DNA of 64,000 bases from Curvularia sp. ZM96 (taxonomy: Eukaryota > Ascomycota > Dothideomycetes > Pleosporales > Pleosporaceae). Positions within the stretch are counted from its first letter, which is position 1, and each line of letters opens with the position of its first letter. The stretch spans positions 4,030,001 to 4,094,000 of the forward strand of contig JAJGBQ010000002.1 in the NCBI GenBank assembly GCA_022457065.1. The letters are read 5' to 3'. The translations under genes were made by a program, and so were the position numbers. Below are positions 12,431-25,398 of the stretch, in pieces. The notes under the pieces were generated by a model that made no database searches, was not told where the DNA came from, and was given only the letters and a program-made list of their open reading frames with translations.

Positions 12431-15400
12431 TCATAGCCTTAGCTCCGAAAGAATAGTCTGGGCCATGTTTTTGTACTGCCACGTCCCTCCGTCTACCTTC
12501 TTAAACTGGATACCATGTAATGTCAATAGCGGAACTTTGACAATCAATATCTCAAACACAAGGTTCATGTTCGAACCCATATCACTCTGAACATGCGTAG
12601 ACGTTTCGCCGGCAGGTACTGCTCGTCGTGGTCGTCGCTCGTCACGGTCTTCGCTGCCATCAGACTCATCAGTATTTGTGTAGCTGCGATCTGCAGGAGA
12701 TGGACGTGAGCGTGACTTTGGTGTGCTGGGGTTGCGGCTCTGATCCCGGAATTCTTCACGCTCTTTATCGCCACCCATGAAGCCCCCAAAGCTGATCCTC
12801 CTCTTGTGCCCTCCAGGCGGTGATGCAGGCGAGTCCATCACCCTGTTCATATCGATGCTGGGTGAGTGCCGGCATCTGAATCCACCTTTGATTTCACTCC
12901 ATTCTACGCCAAGTTGATCCAGCACTCTGATCAAATCGTCCTGGATAACGGCAAGTGGCTTTGTGCTGGTAGTGGAGACGCTGAAAAGGCCCTTCAGAAA
13001 GACAGGCTTGACAGCGTCTGGACTTCGACTGGCTTCTGCTTGTGCCTCTGCAAGCTCTGCGTCCGTTTCTTCAGGCACATTGGCTTCCTTTGTTTGTTCC
13101 CTTTTGGCTCTTCGAGCCTGTATACTTTCTCTTCGCGCGTGGCCTAGAGACTTCGCCCGCGAGGTCTGGCTTTGCCGTGAGCCCGAAGAAAGTTCGTCAG
13201 AAGCAGCATCGTTGGCCGCATGAGTCTTGCGCGCACTCATATCTGATCTGTCCGATCCACTGGTCGGCGGGGGGTTTCCAGGATCTTCTGAAGACCGTCC
13301 ACGTCGGCTGAGTCGTCTCCGCAGGTCTGCCGAATTGACACTAGTCGAGCGACCGAGCGCTTTCAGTTTGCGGGTGGCAGTGTTGCCAGTACTTGGGGGC
13401 GAGAGTAACTCAGGCTGGTTGGTAGCGCTTGCGGGAAGATGCGAAGCTGATCCTGCGTCGCGGCCGCGCGTCCGTCGGATACTAAAGCTTTTCCTTGGCA
13501 CTGAAGTCGAGGGCGTAGAAGCTGCCTCAGGGGGACCAGAGATCGCGACGGCTGGAGTAGTAGGCGGCGGTGGTAGCGGATCAACCTTTTCTTTGTCATG
13601 GCTCCGGTATTTCCTAGTACTGAAGCGACGTAACAGACCAGCGGCAGCTCCCTCTTTCTTTTGCTGCTCGACTTGGGGTGGGAGAACTGGTGGCAGATTG
13701 TTCAAATCTACCCTCTTGAGACTGTCAGTAATATCATCCTCGCCATGTGTCCTCGCTCTGGGCCGCGACCTTCCGCCCGTAGGCTTCTCGCCCGCCATTT
13801 CGTAGGTTGCTGAGTTGGTATACGCAGCCGGGGGAGCAGGAAGGTCTGGCATCTTGAGCGGCTTCTCGTCTGGGGCTTGAGGCATGGCAGCAGGGCCAGG
13901 ATCTGCTTCAAGCCGCTCCCGATCCATTTTCTCCTTGACGAGGAAGTAGACTGACAGAAGAGGGCTGTAGGCGTTCACTGGGTCCATCCCTCTCTGGATA
14001 TCTTCAGAAGACGAGGCTGTCAATTGCTCTCTGCTACCGATTGAGTTCCGCCTCTTGTAAAAGTCGAACATGCCTCTCTTCTTCTCTAAATCTGGTGTCT
14101 GTGCAGTAGTTTTACGGGCTGCTAGTCGCACAGCACGCTGATAATCGTCCGACTGAATCAGATTGGTCAATTGGGTGGTGATGTATTCAGGGGTTCCGAA
14201 ATCGAAGCCGTGCATCTTCTCAATGACCTCAGTGTCTAGTGGCATTTGGATTGGTTCTCGGTGAGGCAGATAGTTCTCTGGAGGGCTGTTGAAACCCTTG
14301 GTCAGCCATGGATGGACCATGATCTCCGAGAGTGTCAGTCGCTGTGTTGGATCTGTCTGCAACATGCGGTGAATTAGATTGCGACATTCTACGCAAGGTT
14401 AGCATGACAGGCATTGTCAACTGGCGATGGCAACATACCGGTAGACAACCAGGGTGGATAGTCGACATGTCCCTTCTTGATTTTTGCGTGCAGCTGGGGC
14501 ATACTCTGGTCGTCAAATGGCACTTTCCCGCATACGAGTACGTAGAGAACAATACCAAAACTCCAGACGTCGACTTCTGGGCCGGTATATTGCTTGGCCT
14601 GGAGGAGCTCGGGGGCGGCAAAGTACAAACTTCCACAAAATGTTTTCAGTTGGTTCCGGGGGGAGAAGAGGTTGCTGAGTCCAAAGTCAATAATTTTGAT
14701 GTCGCCCATTTTGCTGATGAGGATGTTCTCAATCTTCAGATCTCGGTGGACGATGCTGTTTCTGTGACAGTAGTCGAGGGCGCTAGCTATCTGACGGGCG
14801 AACTTGCGAGCCTGCTTCTCCTTGAGACGGCCGTGGGAGATGATGTAGTCGAGCATCTGACCGCCATTGACGTACTCGAACATCATGTACCAGTGGAAGT
14901 TTGTTCGGACGACATCTTTCATGCCGCAAATATAAGGATGGTTGAGGAGGCTGACAATGGCGGCCTCCCTGGCGGTGCGGACTTCCTTGGAGTGGTCGGC
15001 TCGTTCGCGGTCAGCGGCGCTCTGGTGCTGGTCCTGGGACTGTCGAGGCACGATCTTGACAGCGGCCTAGACAGGATTAGCATAGTCGCTTCCATGGTTG
15101 AGGCAGCCAGCAAAAGGGAGCAGCCAAACCAATGCCCGCCTCGGACCATGTGGCAACGAAGCAAAGGGTACACACCTGTTCTCCTGTATCGACATTCTTG
15201 GCCAGCTTGACCTTGCCCATGCTGCCAGCGCCGATTGTCTTTCCTAGTGCCCATGTTCCTGTGGTCGGGGCGGTGATGGTGGTCCTGCGCTTGTTGACGG
15301 GCTGGGGCTGCATGGTCCGGGCATCGACAGCGACGCCATTGATGGGCATTGCGGAAGCCGTCGACGCGTCAGACGCATACCGCGAATGGCTTCGTCGGCT

Positions 15401-15643
15401 GGAGTCGGGGCGAGACTGGTCGTCGGGGCGGCGGACGGGTTGCTGTTCGTGGGCGAGGTTGCTCTGCTCGTAGTCCCGACGGGTGACGTTGTTCAGGGCG
15501 GGTTGCTGCTGATGGCGGGCGTTTGCGTGACCGCTCGAGCGGCTGGCGGTGCTTTGGGAGCGATTGGGACGGTCTCCAGACCTGCGCGAGGTGGAAGAGG
15601 TGCGCACGACAGCAGGCGAAGTTGGGGCAGCGGCCGACGACAT
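12431..15643 (-). CDS. kin1: Kin1/PAR-1/MARK-type serine/threonine kinase
   Basis: Three exons, 15176-15643, 14439-15066 and 12431-14388, with introns of 109 and 50 nt, encode about 1017 aa. Kin1 kinases control cell polarity, septation and exocytosis at the cell cortex. A Ser/Arg-rich N-terminus leads to the kinase domain from about residue 130: glycine loop [12 protein letters not shown], lysine in [14 protein letters not shown] with Asp near 265, DFGLSN near 283, and the APE-equivalent FAAPELL. A long disordered Ser/Pro/Arg-rich middle follows. The C-terminus has a KA1-like end ([21 protein letters not shown] and [17 protein letters not shown]) that binds acidic membrane lipid in this family. 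The frame continues 34 codons upstream but only to a GTG, so the ATG at 15643 is used. The length is close to yeast KIN1. Confidence 0.93.
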
Positions 15644-16884
15644 GGCGAGGATGCTGGTGCCGGCCGTACAGACAATGCAGGGAGCAGAGGTGGGCCTGCG
15701 AGAGGCTGGCGCACTGGGCGTTGGGCGAGCGCAGGACTCGACCACGTCGGGCCTATGGCAGACCTGGTGACGAGATTACTGCGACAGTGCGAGCTGGGCT
15801 CGTGTGGGTACAGTACACTGTGTATGGCGGCGGGTGGGTTGCAAGAGGCTAGGGGCCGATGCTACCACAGCTCTCGTTGTCGTCGCGGACGCGGGAACTT
15901 GGCACGCCTTCAGACGGCGTGTTGGGCGGTGCTGGGGGCAGACGTCGGTCCCGGGGACGCAGTCACAGCAGACGCAGGGCCGGGGAGGGCAAGGGCGACG
16001 AGAGCATGTAGGGGCGTCTTCTTCCCGCCTAGCGCATGGGCGTGTGGTCGTGGGCGTCGTGGTGAAGGTGGTGATTGTTATCGTCACCGGCCTGCCTGTC
16101 GACTGCTTGCCTGCCTGCCTGCCTGCCTGGCTCAACGCCCAGCGACTAGCCCGGTACGTACAGGCCCGCCCACTCCTTTGGGCTGCATGCCGGCGGTGGG
16201 GTACAAGAGGCTCCTTTCGAGGCACTGCGTCCACCACCTGTCTACGTACTCCGTACACGCATACAGGGCATTCGCCTGCCCCGACCGTGCCCCTGTCCCG
16301 CGCACACATGCACGCGCAACCGCCGTGCCTCGACCATCCAACAAAGCATGGCTATGGCGGTGCGGACATGCGACATCAGGGTCCCTCGCCTTAGCCCGGC
16401 CATGATACCTGCCGTCCCTTGCGCTGCCAGGCCGGGCGAACCCAGGCACGGCACTACATCATCGGGCCCACTCGCGCCCTCTAGCTCCCTCTTGTCAACG
16501 GCATCCAATTTGGCGGCCATGTCCTCGTCCAGCGTGCACCGAGCAGATGCCGTCCATGACCAGTACTGTCAAGCAACATGCCTACGAGGCGAGCAGCTGT
16601 CATCACGTGCCATCCCCTACATGCGCGTGTGCGTCTGGCAGACAGCAGAAATTGTGACTGCCCTGGGTAGATGAGATGAGAGGCTTATTTTTAGCCAATG
16701 GCGCGACACCTGCTTAGTCACCCATCTTCCGCTTACTCAGACTCACCACACGGCTCTCTCCGCAACTGCAACCCAGTGGCCAATAGGAATTGCCTGGTGC
16801 AACTATACTGCCAACCCCCAACCAGCTCTCTCGGTCTCTCTAAACTCACCCAACGCGTCGCCCGGCTTGGACGTACCCAGCGCA
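15644..16884. promoter_or_regulatory. Divergent upstream region of KIN1 and GPATCH1 gene
   Basis: A 1.24-kb gap lies between divergent starts. The part next to KIN1 is conspicuously G+C-rich and therefore open in several frames, up to 339 codons, without any motif. Near the GPATCH1 start are two CCAAT pentamers, at 16695-16699 and 16780-16784. These are plausible CBF/HAP sites about 100-190 bp above the ATG. Confidence 0.5.
16108..16129. repeat. TGCC tetranucleotide microsatellite
   Basis: About five tandem TGCC units lie in the G+C-rich KIN1 upstream region. It is a simple repeat, likely variable between strains. Confidence 0.8.
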
Positions 16885-19068
16885 ATGGCGTACAAGCGCC
16901 CACGCCCTTCTTCTCCGCCAAATGCTCAGAAGCGCTCGCGCGGAGGGCCTGCTAACTACGTCTCCTTGGGCACCCAACTCCCTGAAGAAGAGGCAGACGA
17001 TGGCGCTTTTGTCCCAGTATGGAAACAGACTGTGACCGACGAGCGCGGCAGGCGCAGACTGCACGGCGCATTCACTGGAGGCTTCAGTGCAGGGTAGGTT
17101 TCCAAGCCAGTCCTTTTGCGAACTCAAGACTTGACTATGCTAAGATATTTCAACACAGTCGGATCTAAAGAAGGATGGACGCCAAAGACCTTTGTATCCT
17201 CCCGTGCCAATCGTCACAAAGACCAATCCGCCGGCCCCGTACAGCGCGCAGAAGATTTCATGGATGAGGAGGATTTGGCAGCAGCAGCCGAGTCGCGCCA
17301 GCTGGAGACGGCTCATACATTCGCTGGCATTGGCGGATCGCGGCAACACAACGACGACGGCTTGTTTGGCCTGTTCATGACCCAGGAAGAGACCATGGGT
17401 GTCAAGCTCGCCCAGAAAATGGGTTGGCGAAGGGATCAGGGAATGGGTCGGAAAGTGCGTCGGAATGCAAACCTGGAAGATGGCGCAGCCGGCGCACAAC
17501 AAGACTCTACGCATTTGTTTGCGCCCCGAGATGCCCGCGTCATGCCCGTGCCGAAAGAGGAGGTTCGCCGCAAAGGTTTAGGATATACTTCAGAGGTGCG
17601 CCTGGAAGCTATGGAAGAAGAAATCGATGATGCTTCGGAAAAGTTTAGTCTCCACTATCTCGAAGGCCCCAAGAAGGCGCCAATTGTTAAAAAGCCGGCA
17701 GCTAAGAAATCCTCATTCGGCGTGGGCGTTCTCAACGATACCGGCTCGGATGATGAGGATCCATACGAATTGGGCCCCAAGATCACCTTCAACAAGACTA
17801 TAGGAAAGGAGAAGAAAGGAAAAAAGCCAAGCAAGTTTGCCAAGCCAGGTGCTGGGGAGAAGCATGTGTTTGTCTCGAAAAAGAACACATCGAAAGCTGT
17901 GGTTCCAGCGCCTCGAACGTCTATCGACGGAAAGTCCCCGCTCAAAGGATTCGTATTTGCAGCTGGCTTGAGCGATATCACAAGCAAGCCAAAATATCCA
18001 CCACCAAAAATTCCTCCAGGATGGAAATCCTCCAAAACCACTGCACTTACATCGGAATCAAAGGAGTATCAGTCTGTTGCAGATGCAGCAAAAGCATCGA
18101 CGCTGAATGCAAAAGATCGCTCGGCTTTACTTGGTGAGAAACCCCTGCCTGGCAAGTCCATATTCGACTTCATACCCAAAGATGCCCGAGATCGACTTGC
18201 GGCATTATCTGGAAAGGCCGATCTTCCCCAGGGTCTTGGGGAATCGGCTCCTGAAGGGTATCTGCCAGCAAACAAAGCACAGGCAAAGGACCTTTGGAGT
18301 CTTGTACCTCCTCTTGAGAAAAGCCTTGCCACCGGTGCACTTGCAAGAGGTGCAACAGGTTGGATGCCCTATGCAGAAGACCTGGATAAGCGCGCACGTT
18401 ATGTCGGCTTCTTAGAACTGAGGGCTGGGCTGAAAAATGAGCTACCCGACCGCCCTGAAGGAGTTTCTGTCTCAGACTGGGTCAAGGAGCTGCAAGAATT
18501 CGCCCAGGCAGCACAGGTATTCAAACCAACCACTGGCATCATGGCGTCACGTTTCACTTCGTCATCATCCTCTACGATGGGTGGAAATGCCGGTAGTGGC
18601 GCAGCTGATAGTAATCTTCTACGGCAGCCCACCGCAAAGCCAGAGGATCCGGCCGAATCAGCTGCAAAACTGGGCATGTATGGTCCAATGACGCGAAGCA
18701 CTTTTCCCTTTCACCCTTCTCGCCTTCTGTGCAAGCGCTTCAACGTCAAGCCTCCGCCCGATATGCCACCCGAGTTTGACGACGGTGAAAGCGGCTTCAA
18801 ACCACAGACTGAAGAAGCCGTCTCCAAGGCGACTATGGATAGACTGCAGCATGAGTTTTTGACTAATGGCCCAACTCTTCAGCGACCGGCTTGGATGAAC
18901 CAACCGGCTGAAGCGTCCGCCTCTCCTGTTGCTGCTGCTGCTACGCCGCAGACTGAGCATGCAACGGTGGATGTGGAAAAGAACGATGCGCTCTTGAATC
19001 AAAGAGCGCCTGAAGACGTCTTCAAAGCCATTTTTGGTGACGACGACGACGATGACGATGAGGAATGA
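16885..19068 (+). CDS. G-patch protein, GPATCH1 orthologue
   Basis: Two exons, 16885-17093 and 17145-19068, flank a 51-nt intron and encode 710 aa. GPATCH1-type proteins associate with the catalytic spliceosome, and G-patches activate DEAH helicases; the partner here is inferred. The splice joins [12 protein letters not shown] to [13 protein letters not shown], the diagnostic DUF1604 signature, followed by TFVSSR and EDFMDEEDL. The G-patch core, [17 protein letters not shown], is at about residues 153-170. A second conserved block, [18 protein letters not shown], occurs near the C-terminus. The protein ends in an acidic run of Asp and Glu. The open frame extends six codons upstream only through a TTG, so the ATG at 16885 is used. 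The gene is convergent with the CorA-like gene, with only 192 bp between stops. Confidence 0.93.
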
Positions 19069-19260
19069 TGTCCTGTGGATATATGTACATTAGTAAGCTG
19101 ATACTTGGCTGAAGGACCAATACACCCTCCAGTAATGCAGCCATTTACCTCATTCAAGAGCAATTAATTCGATACTTGATTCTCATTAGCTGATACCTAT
19201 TTTACAAATACATGACTGAGCTGTATGCACAAAAGAAAAACTAAAACCTACTTCCTGTCC

Positions 19261-21205
19261 TCACGCCCTATCGCTCCTCTTCCACTTCTTCAGCGCCACC
19301 CATCTCCTTCCCCCATCATACACCTTTCTCGTCCAACTACTCGTCACAATCTTGCCTTCAAATGTGCCGCTCATCCAGCTAAACAGCACCAGCAGCGCCG
19401 CACTCGCACCCAGCACCCACCCAAAGCTGCGCCAATAACTCCCCATCTCAAACATGAAGTCCTTGAACTGAATGCTAAAATACCCCGTCATGAGCGTTAC
19501 CGGCGTGAACAGGATAGTGATTTTTGCAAGCAAGAGCGTGACCCAGGTTAGGCGCTCGACACTGTAGGATTCCTTGATGGCGATGAGATTGAAGTTCATC
19601 ATGACGAGGGATTCTTTTTGATCAAGACACTCTTGGATTTCGCTGAGGGCGTACAGCACGATGCGGTCTTTTAGGCGCTCGAAGCGAACGCGTGCAGCGG
19701 AGGACAGGGCGACGCCGAGGAGGCTGTCGGCTTCGGGCACGAGTGCGCCGGGGGGTAGCGGTGCTGCGTCATTGAGAACGTACGTGGATGCGAGCGAAGC
19801 GTCACCAGATAGTATATGCGAGTTTTTCAGCGAGGCGAGCGTGACTTCTTGCTTGCGGAGGACACGCTCGATGATGAGTTCGTAGCTTTGATATACGCGC
19901 TTGAGCACAGAGAGTTGACAGCCGATATGGTGCAGTTGGTCGACGTGCGTGAGGTTGGCTTTCTCCAGCATTTCTCTGCGGAGACGGTCCAGCTCCGCGC
20001 CGTAGCCTTGCTCCCGCCGCGAAATGATGTCGAAGGTGGCGCCCCAGTCTTCGAAGAGGTAGTAGAAGAGGAGTCCCGGGGCGTCGGTGGCACGGTGTGC
20101 GGTTTCTTCTTGGCTTCTACCAAGGCGTTGGCGAAGGGGAAGCTGAACGAGGGCTGCGTCTCGGAGTGGCGTGGGTGCTTTTGTGAGTTGGCGGAAGACG
20201 TTGACAAGGTTTCTTCGTGTGGTGAAGAGGACTCTGAGATCTTGGGCGCTTAGTACGCCGTTGGAGAATGGGAAGGGGTCTTCGGATATGGAAATGACGG
20301 TTTTGCCCTCGCAGAGGGCAAGCCAGTTCCAGACTCGACTTCCTTGGGGTAACTCGCGGCTTTGGTCCGCCCATTCGTGGTTATGGGGTGCATCGGTGGG
20401 CTTGCTGCGGACGTTGTAAAGTGCGTTGTAGCCGATACACATATCTGTTTTGTGTTAGCAGCGTCCTTTTCTACATGCTGTTCCCAAGGATAAGCTAGGT
20501 ATATTGTTGCACAAACTCACATCTGCGACCCTTGTCCACCGTGCTCCAGTGCCACACGTCATTCACCAGCTGATAGTGACCCATGTCTCGCACCATTTCC
20601 ATCTGTGTTGACTGCATCATACTCGTCATACCAATACTCGACTCTTCATCTACAATCTCCTCATTTGCCTGTTTTGCCCTCTCCTTAACTGAACTGCCCT
20701 TCTCAGACCTGACCGACTTGTGAGATACCAGTGATCTCAGTGTCGAAGAGCTCTTCTTCGGCCTGAGCGATGTTCCGGTGCGTGGTTGCACGGGATCACT
20801 CTTCATTAGACCCGCAAGCCGGGGCGTGAAGTCGAAGTGGGTGGCCAGCGTCCGGATCAGGTCCTTCTGGTTGTAGGGCATCCATATGTGGATCCATCGG
20901 GTGTGCAGCTCTGTTGGTCGTGGAGCGTTGAGCAGCTTCTCGTATGACTGTGCATCGAGATCAAAAGCACAAAAGGCATTGTCTTCGCCAAAATCAATAC
21001 AGAAGTTGTTGCTCCTAGGATCTCTTGTTTGCCGGTCGAACAAGTCAAAGTTGCGCTCTGAGTCAAAATCTCGGAAGTTGTGCCGGATGTTGTCGTCTTC
21101 AAGGTTTTGATAGTATGCCGGGAGGTCCTCCGCAGGTGACGCGGGTCTGAATGGAGAAGCCATGGCTTTGGGACTGGAAGTTCGTGAAAGTGGACGCTGC
21201 TGCAT
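19261..21205 (-). CDS. CorA-like membrane transporter without canonical GMN
   Basis: Two exons, 20521-21205 and 19261-20444, flank a 76-nt intron and encode 622 aa. The long cytosolic N-terminal region contains WIHIWMPYNQKDLI and a basic Ser-rich insert. A helical stalk follows, and then two membrane segments near the C-terminus: about LTWVTLLLAKITILFTPVTL, and after a short loop SFGWVLGASAALLVLFSW. This layout is that of CorA/ZntB/Alr metal-ion channels. Where bacterial and yeast CorA proteins carry Gly-Met-Asn, this protein reads MTGYFSIQF. Many filamentous-fungal CorA-like proteins diverge at this loop, so magnesium selectivity should not be assumed. The splice restores GRRYMCIGYNAL. The ATG at 21205 is the first true one; a longer frame begins at TTG. 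Confidence 0.85.
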
Positions 21206-23027
21206 GATTAATGATAACAATAGTAACTAGCACTGATGTTTGGATGACGATTCCATTCAGAATGAAAAGGCTGGTGATGTGAACTCGTGTGGCTACTTTC
21301 AATAGCTGCGGGTCCTGCGTAACGTTCGAGCGGTTTGTCACGCGGCTTCATGGGTAGGCAGACAAGCACCTGAACAGGAGTCTCACATTGTCGCAAGCCA
21401 ACCAGCCTTGCGACTGCTTGTACAATTTGTCAAGTATAGCCAGCATGATATAAATGTGGATAGAAGCAAGACGTAATCAGGCCTTTGGGACGTAACGTTC
21501 GAGTGTCCTTGGGCAGTACAAAGTTTGGTGTTGCAGTCATGTGCGTCTCTGAAAAGGGCGGCAGGTATAGCGAATCCGTCTCTTTTGCACCCACTGGTAT
21601 GATGAATAGCTCGCCAAAGCGCAACAGCACCCGCACAATAGACTCGAAAAGCTAGTCGACGCGGTGAAGACAATAAGATGTCATGCTCAAGGAGCGATTT
21701 CTACAGCGAGCAGCTGAGTATACCTGGCCCACTTGACCAACGAAATGACGTGTGCCACCCATCTCATGTGACGAGCTCAGAAATAGATCGTGGATAGACA
21801 AAGTCTAAAACACCGAGTCTCGGCGAGCCCCTCGGCTCAATCCAGATGAGGAGAAGAGAAGCTGACACGAGAAGCTGCGTATCGTGTGTTGTAGAATAAG
21901 AGTTCAAGGTGTCGTGTGCTCGTCTCACCCCTGGGTGGCAGATGACCGTCCCACACTGCCTAGTAGGTGATGCGCGATATCGCCAGATGAGGCAATAAAT
22001 GAAATATCTGTTGAATGCAGCGTCTAGGTAAGCCTGAACTCGTGTTCACACCAAGGGTAGACAGCGCCCTCGTCCGTGCCAGCAATCCCCGGACAGATTC
22101 AGCCGATAGATTGATTTCAAGGCCGAAGTGGTGCAACAAACCGCACGCCGCAATCTATCTTGCATTTTCATCAAGGAGAAACATACGTCCGAAGGCCGGT
22201 CGTTCACGGGTTGGCTGTCCACCGAGTGGGAACGGAACGGCAGAGGGGGCGGATGGGACTGGAGGAAGTAAGCTGGTGCGGGAGTACCAACCCGGAGCAC
22301 AGAGTAACACTCCGCTGCGATCCACAGTTTTTCGCAAACTACCACTTTGGGAAGTACGCTTGGCGTGGTTATGCTTTTTCGTGCCCCAGCTGAGCGCGGG
22401 CTACGCTTGCGTGCATGCATGGTTGTGGTGGCCTGACTATCGTAGCTACGGTTAGTTTTCAGCCATGGGAGTGTAGTGGTAAAAGGAGAGAAATAATAGT
22501 ATGAAGTGTACGCATTGTTGGTCAGACAACGGAAACGTAGGGTAGTGTTAACATGGGCGTTGTAGTGGGGATGGTGTTGGTGTTTGGTGTTGGTGCTGGC
22601 CGTACCGCGGAACCGAACAAGAGGCTTCTCGGACCAAGACTCCGAAAAGGAAGTCTCAGGGTCCGCCGTGATCAATAGGCCTACTGAAAACATGCCTAAA
22701 TAGGTATGTTCTGAACATGCACCCACGGAAAGTATATTGACTGCCACCGAGTGTGAAAAGAAACGGAGCAGGCCGATCAAAGCGACGAGAACAGCTTGTC
22801 TTATGCTATGCATACAAATCTATTCCTTCATTCATACATGCTTGTGATATGCTATAACGAAAGTCAAAGAAGAAGATACAGAAAAATACAGACGCAATGC
22901 CATGTCCACAGCGAATGCGAAATAAAGGTCGCCAGTCTTGGCCTCCCAACGCCTCGGGTATATGTCAACACAAAGCAATAAGCTCCATCCCCAAATATTT
23001 TTCTCCCTCCGTCTGTTATTCTATGCT
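21206..23027. other. Intergenic, about 1.8 kb
   Basis: The CorA-like gene's promoter and the 3' space of the endopolyphosphatase gene lie here. One minus-strand frame, 22046-22813, runs 255 codons from an ATG and starts with a hydrophobic stretch (AVLVALIGLLRFF). The remainder is low-complexity Ser/Thr/Arg/His text without family resemblance, so it is not called as a gene. Confidence 0.4.
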
Positions 23028-25398
23028 CTATAGTTCCATGATTTCTTCTGGCTCAGTCGTTGACGAGCTACCAAACACTTGCTTGATCTCATCCGAATCC
23101 ATGGTGCCTACAAACGCGCGCTTCACGAAGGTGAACCAGTGCTTCGACGCCTTGCCCTTCTTGCCATGTTTACCATTCTTTCCCTTCTTGTGCTTGTGTT
23201 TCTTCCCTTGTGCAGTGTCGTATTTCTCAGTATTGTCTACGTCTTCCTCTTCGCTGAAGTCATCCTCAACATCGTCTGCCTCTTCCATTGCAGCTGTTTT
23301 CTGTGCAGGAGACCCAATCTTTCGCGCATACTCGACCCATCGTCGTACGGTGAGATCGTGAAATCCTTTGTCTTTCTTTGTATCGTATTCTACCTCGAAA
23401 ACAAATTCTCTTGGATGCGGTTCGGGTCGTGGCTGTTTGCCTTGGTGCTTCTTGTGCTTTCCTTCCTTCCACTTTTTGTGCCCAAGGTTACCATCAGAGT
23501 TGAGGCTGATTCCAAAAATGCTCTCGATGGACAGGCTATTGACAGAAGTGTTTGAGTGGGAGGACAGGTCGGGTGGAGGTTCGACAAAGTCGTTGTTGAT
23601 GTGGGTCAAGTTTGCGTAGTATTGAACAATGCGTGTCAACGTAAGTGGCTGGGGAGAGTAGGCGGGGCCAGGAGGGGCCGACTTTGAGGGTCCATCGGGG
23701 ACTTTGAACTTGTACTTTCGCGGCTCCTTCTTGCCTTTCTTTCCTTTGTGCTTCTTTTTCGCAGCGTCGACATCCTCCGAGTATGCTTCATCGTCTGTCT
23801 CAATGTTGGCGAGAATTGGCAGCTGGCCAGCGTATGTCTCGGTGCCCAACGGGCTGAGAGGGCTCGAGGATACGCTTAGGTGTTCCAGCCCGGTGATGTT
23901 GTACTCAATGATACGCAGTGTAGGGAAGTAGTTAGGTACCACGCTAGGAGAAACGAGTGATGCTGCGTATCGTTCAGCGTACTTGCCCCCAATCTCCTCG
24001 AGATATTTCTTCTTTCGCTCTTTCTTATCCTTCGACACGTTCGTGACCTTTGACATGAGCCATTCCCATACCGAGCCTTCTTCCTCGTCTTTGACGTTGT
24101 GTGCATTGGTCTTCTTCGTCGGTGGAGCCGGTAGCCGAGCCCAAACCTTGCGCAAATCCAACAGATAGTCAGTCGCAGATGTAGTCGTGACCTCGCCATC
24201 GACAAGCAATGTTTCATTGTCCAGAGCATTCGATTTCCACACAGCCTTCATCCTGCCGTTCTCTGTATCCTTTTCTATGTGCTCGAAATCCTGAAGCATG
24301 AAGTGATCAATGTTCATGTGTCCGTAGAAACTGCCAACAATGACGTCTCTGAACTGGCGCACAAAAAGCGCATATTTCTGCCAACATGTCTCGTCCCAGC
24401 TCTCCTTACTGTCGACCCGAGCGGGAGGCACGTGGCCTAAGAGCATGGCTTTCATGCCACGCTCTCGCAGAAGCTGGAGCTGAATGCGCAGCCATTCCAT
24501 ATGTTCGTAACCGGGTTCGTGTTTCTTTGCGCAGCCATCGACGGCTGAGTTGAACGTGAAGAAGTACCTACATGTAGATTAGCAAATGGTTCAGAATACT
24601 GTCTTCGTACTGCGACGTACATGGTATTCAGGCTTATAGCAGCCAGCTTGCCCGGGATGACCTCGACAGAGAACCAGCCGCCCTGTTGGAACTGATGTCT
24701 TTGGGCCTCGGGTATGAATCCGCGCCATATGTCTAGATAGTTCATGGTCCAAGCATTTGGCCCACTGGTGAAGATGTTGTGAGGCATGATGTCGTTGTTG
24801 CCAAAGGTCGGTACAATGGGTATCACAAAATCACCAGGTCCACGACCGGGATTGGGTCGTCCAAAGACCTCGACAAACTTGGAGACCATGAATTCGTTCT
24901 GGTCGATAATCTGCTGGCGTGTGCGTGGTAGCTTCTCGTCGTTGTCATGCCGCGCCGAGTCGCCGGTCCATATGATGAAGTCGATTTCATCTTTGATGTT
25001 GTCCTGGATCCACTGGAAGGTCTGGTTGACCAGGGCAAAGGGAGAGTCGCAGTCGGTTGTTTCTGCGCCGTAGATGCCGGCGGGCCCGCGTTTGCGATGG
25101 CATGCTTCGCCGGAGGCGGTGCTCGAGTATGTCTTGTAGAATGGGTCCGGATGGAAGTCTGGGCCGTGACGTTAGCTCCCAGCAGACATGGGCGACGAGG
25201 GGACGTGGCTGGCTTACCCGTGATATGGAGGAACCTCCCCGTGAGCTTGCGTCGACCACTGGCGTGGCTGCTTGCGTCTACTGCGCTTGGATGCCGGCTG
25301 CTTTCAGAATCACCAACCGCGTTACTCGGCGGGGCCGCGCTCGCATGGTGCCCCCAGAGAAGCAGGCTGCTGATCAGCGCGTCCTTTGTACGCAGCAT
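23028..25398 (-). CDS. PPN1: Endopolyphosphatase (vacuolar metallophosphatase)
   Basis: Three exons, 25218-25398, 24621-25158 and 23028-24567, with introns of 59 and 53 nt, encode 752 aa. Ppn1 cleaves long polyphosphate chains in the vacuole and is made as a type II membrane precursor. A hydrophobic segment at residues 7-21 (LISSLLLWGHHASA) fits a signal anchor. Calcineurin-like metal motifs appear in order: HITDFHPD, WTGDSARHDND, TFGNNDIMPHN, LLGHVPP and FYGHMNIDHF. Junctions restore HIT-DFHPDPFY and LNTM-YFFTFNSAVDGC. Two very lysine-rich stretches occur in the C-terminal half (about KKKHKGKKGKKEPRKYK, and near the end KKHKHKKGKNGKHGKKG). They are unusual in density and could bind the polyanionic substrate, which is inference. 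The ATG at 25398 is well placed for the anchor. Confidence 0.93.

Noticed and set aside
14332..15210. 292-codon frame antisense to the kinase domain
   Set aside because: Antisense shadow; the minus strand carries every kinase motif.
15386..16405. 339-codon plus-strand frame over the KIN1 5' end
   Set aside because: It is open because the region is G+C-rich and antisense to the kinase; no motif.
22046..22813. 255-codon minus-strand frame with ATG and hydrophobic N-terminus
   Set aside because: The text after the first 25 residues is low-complexity and resembles no family; no splice signals or neighbours support it.
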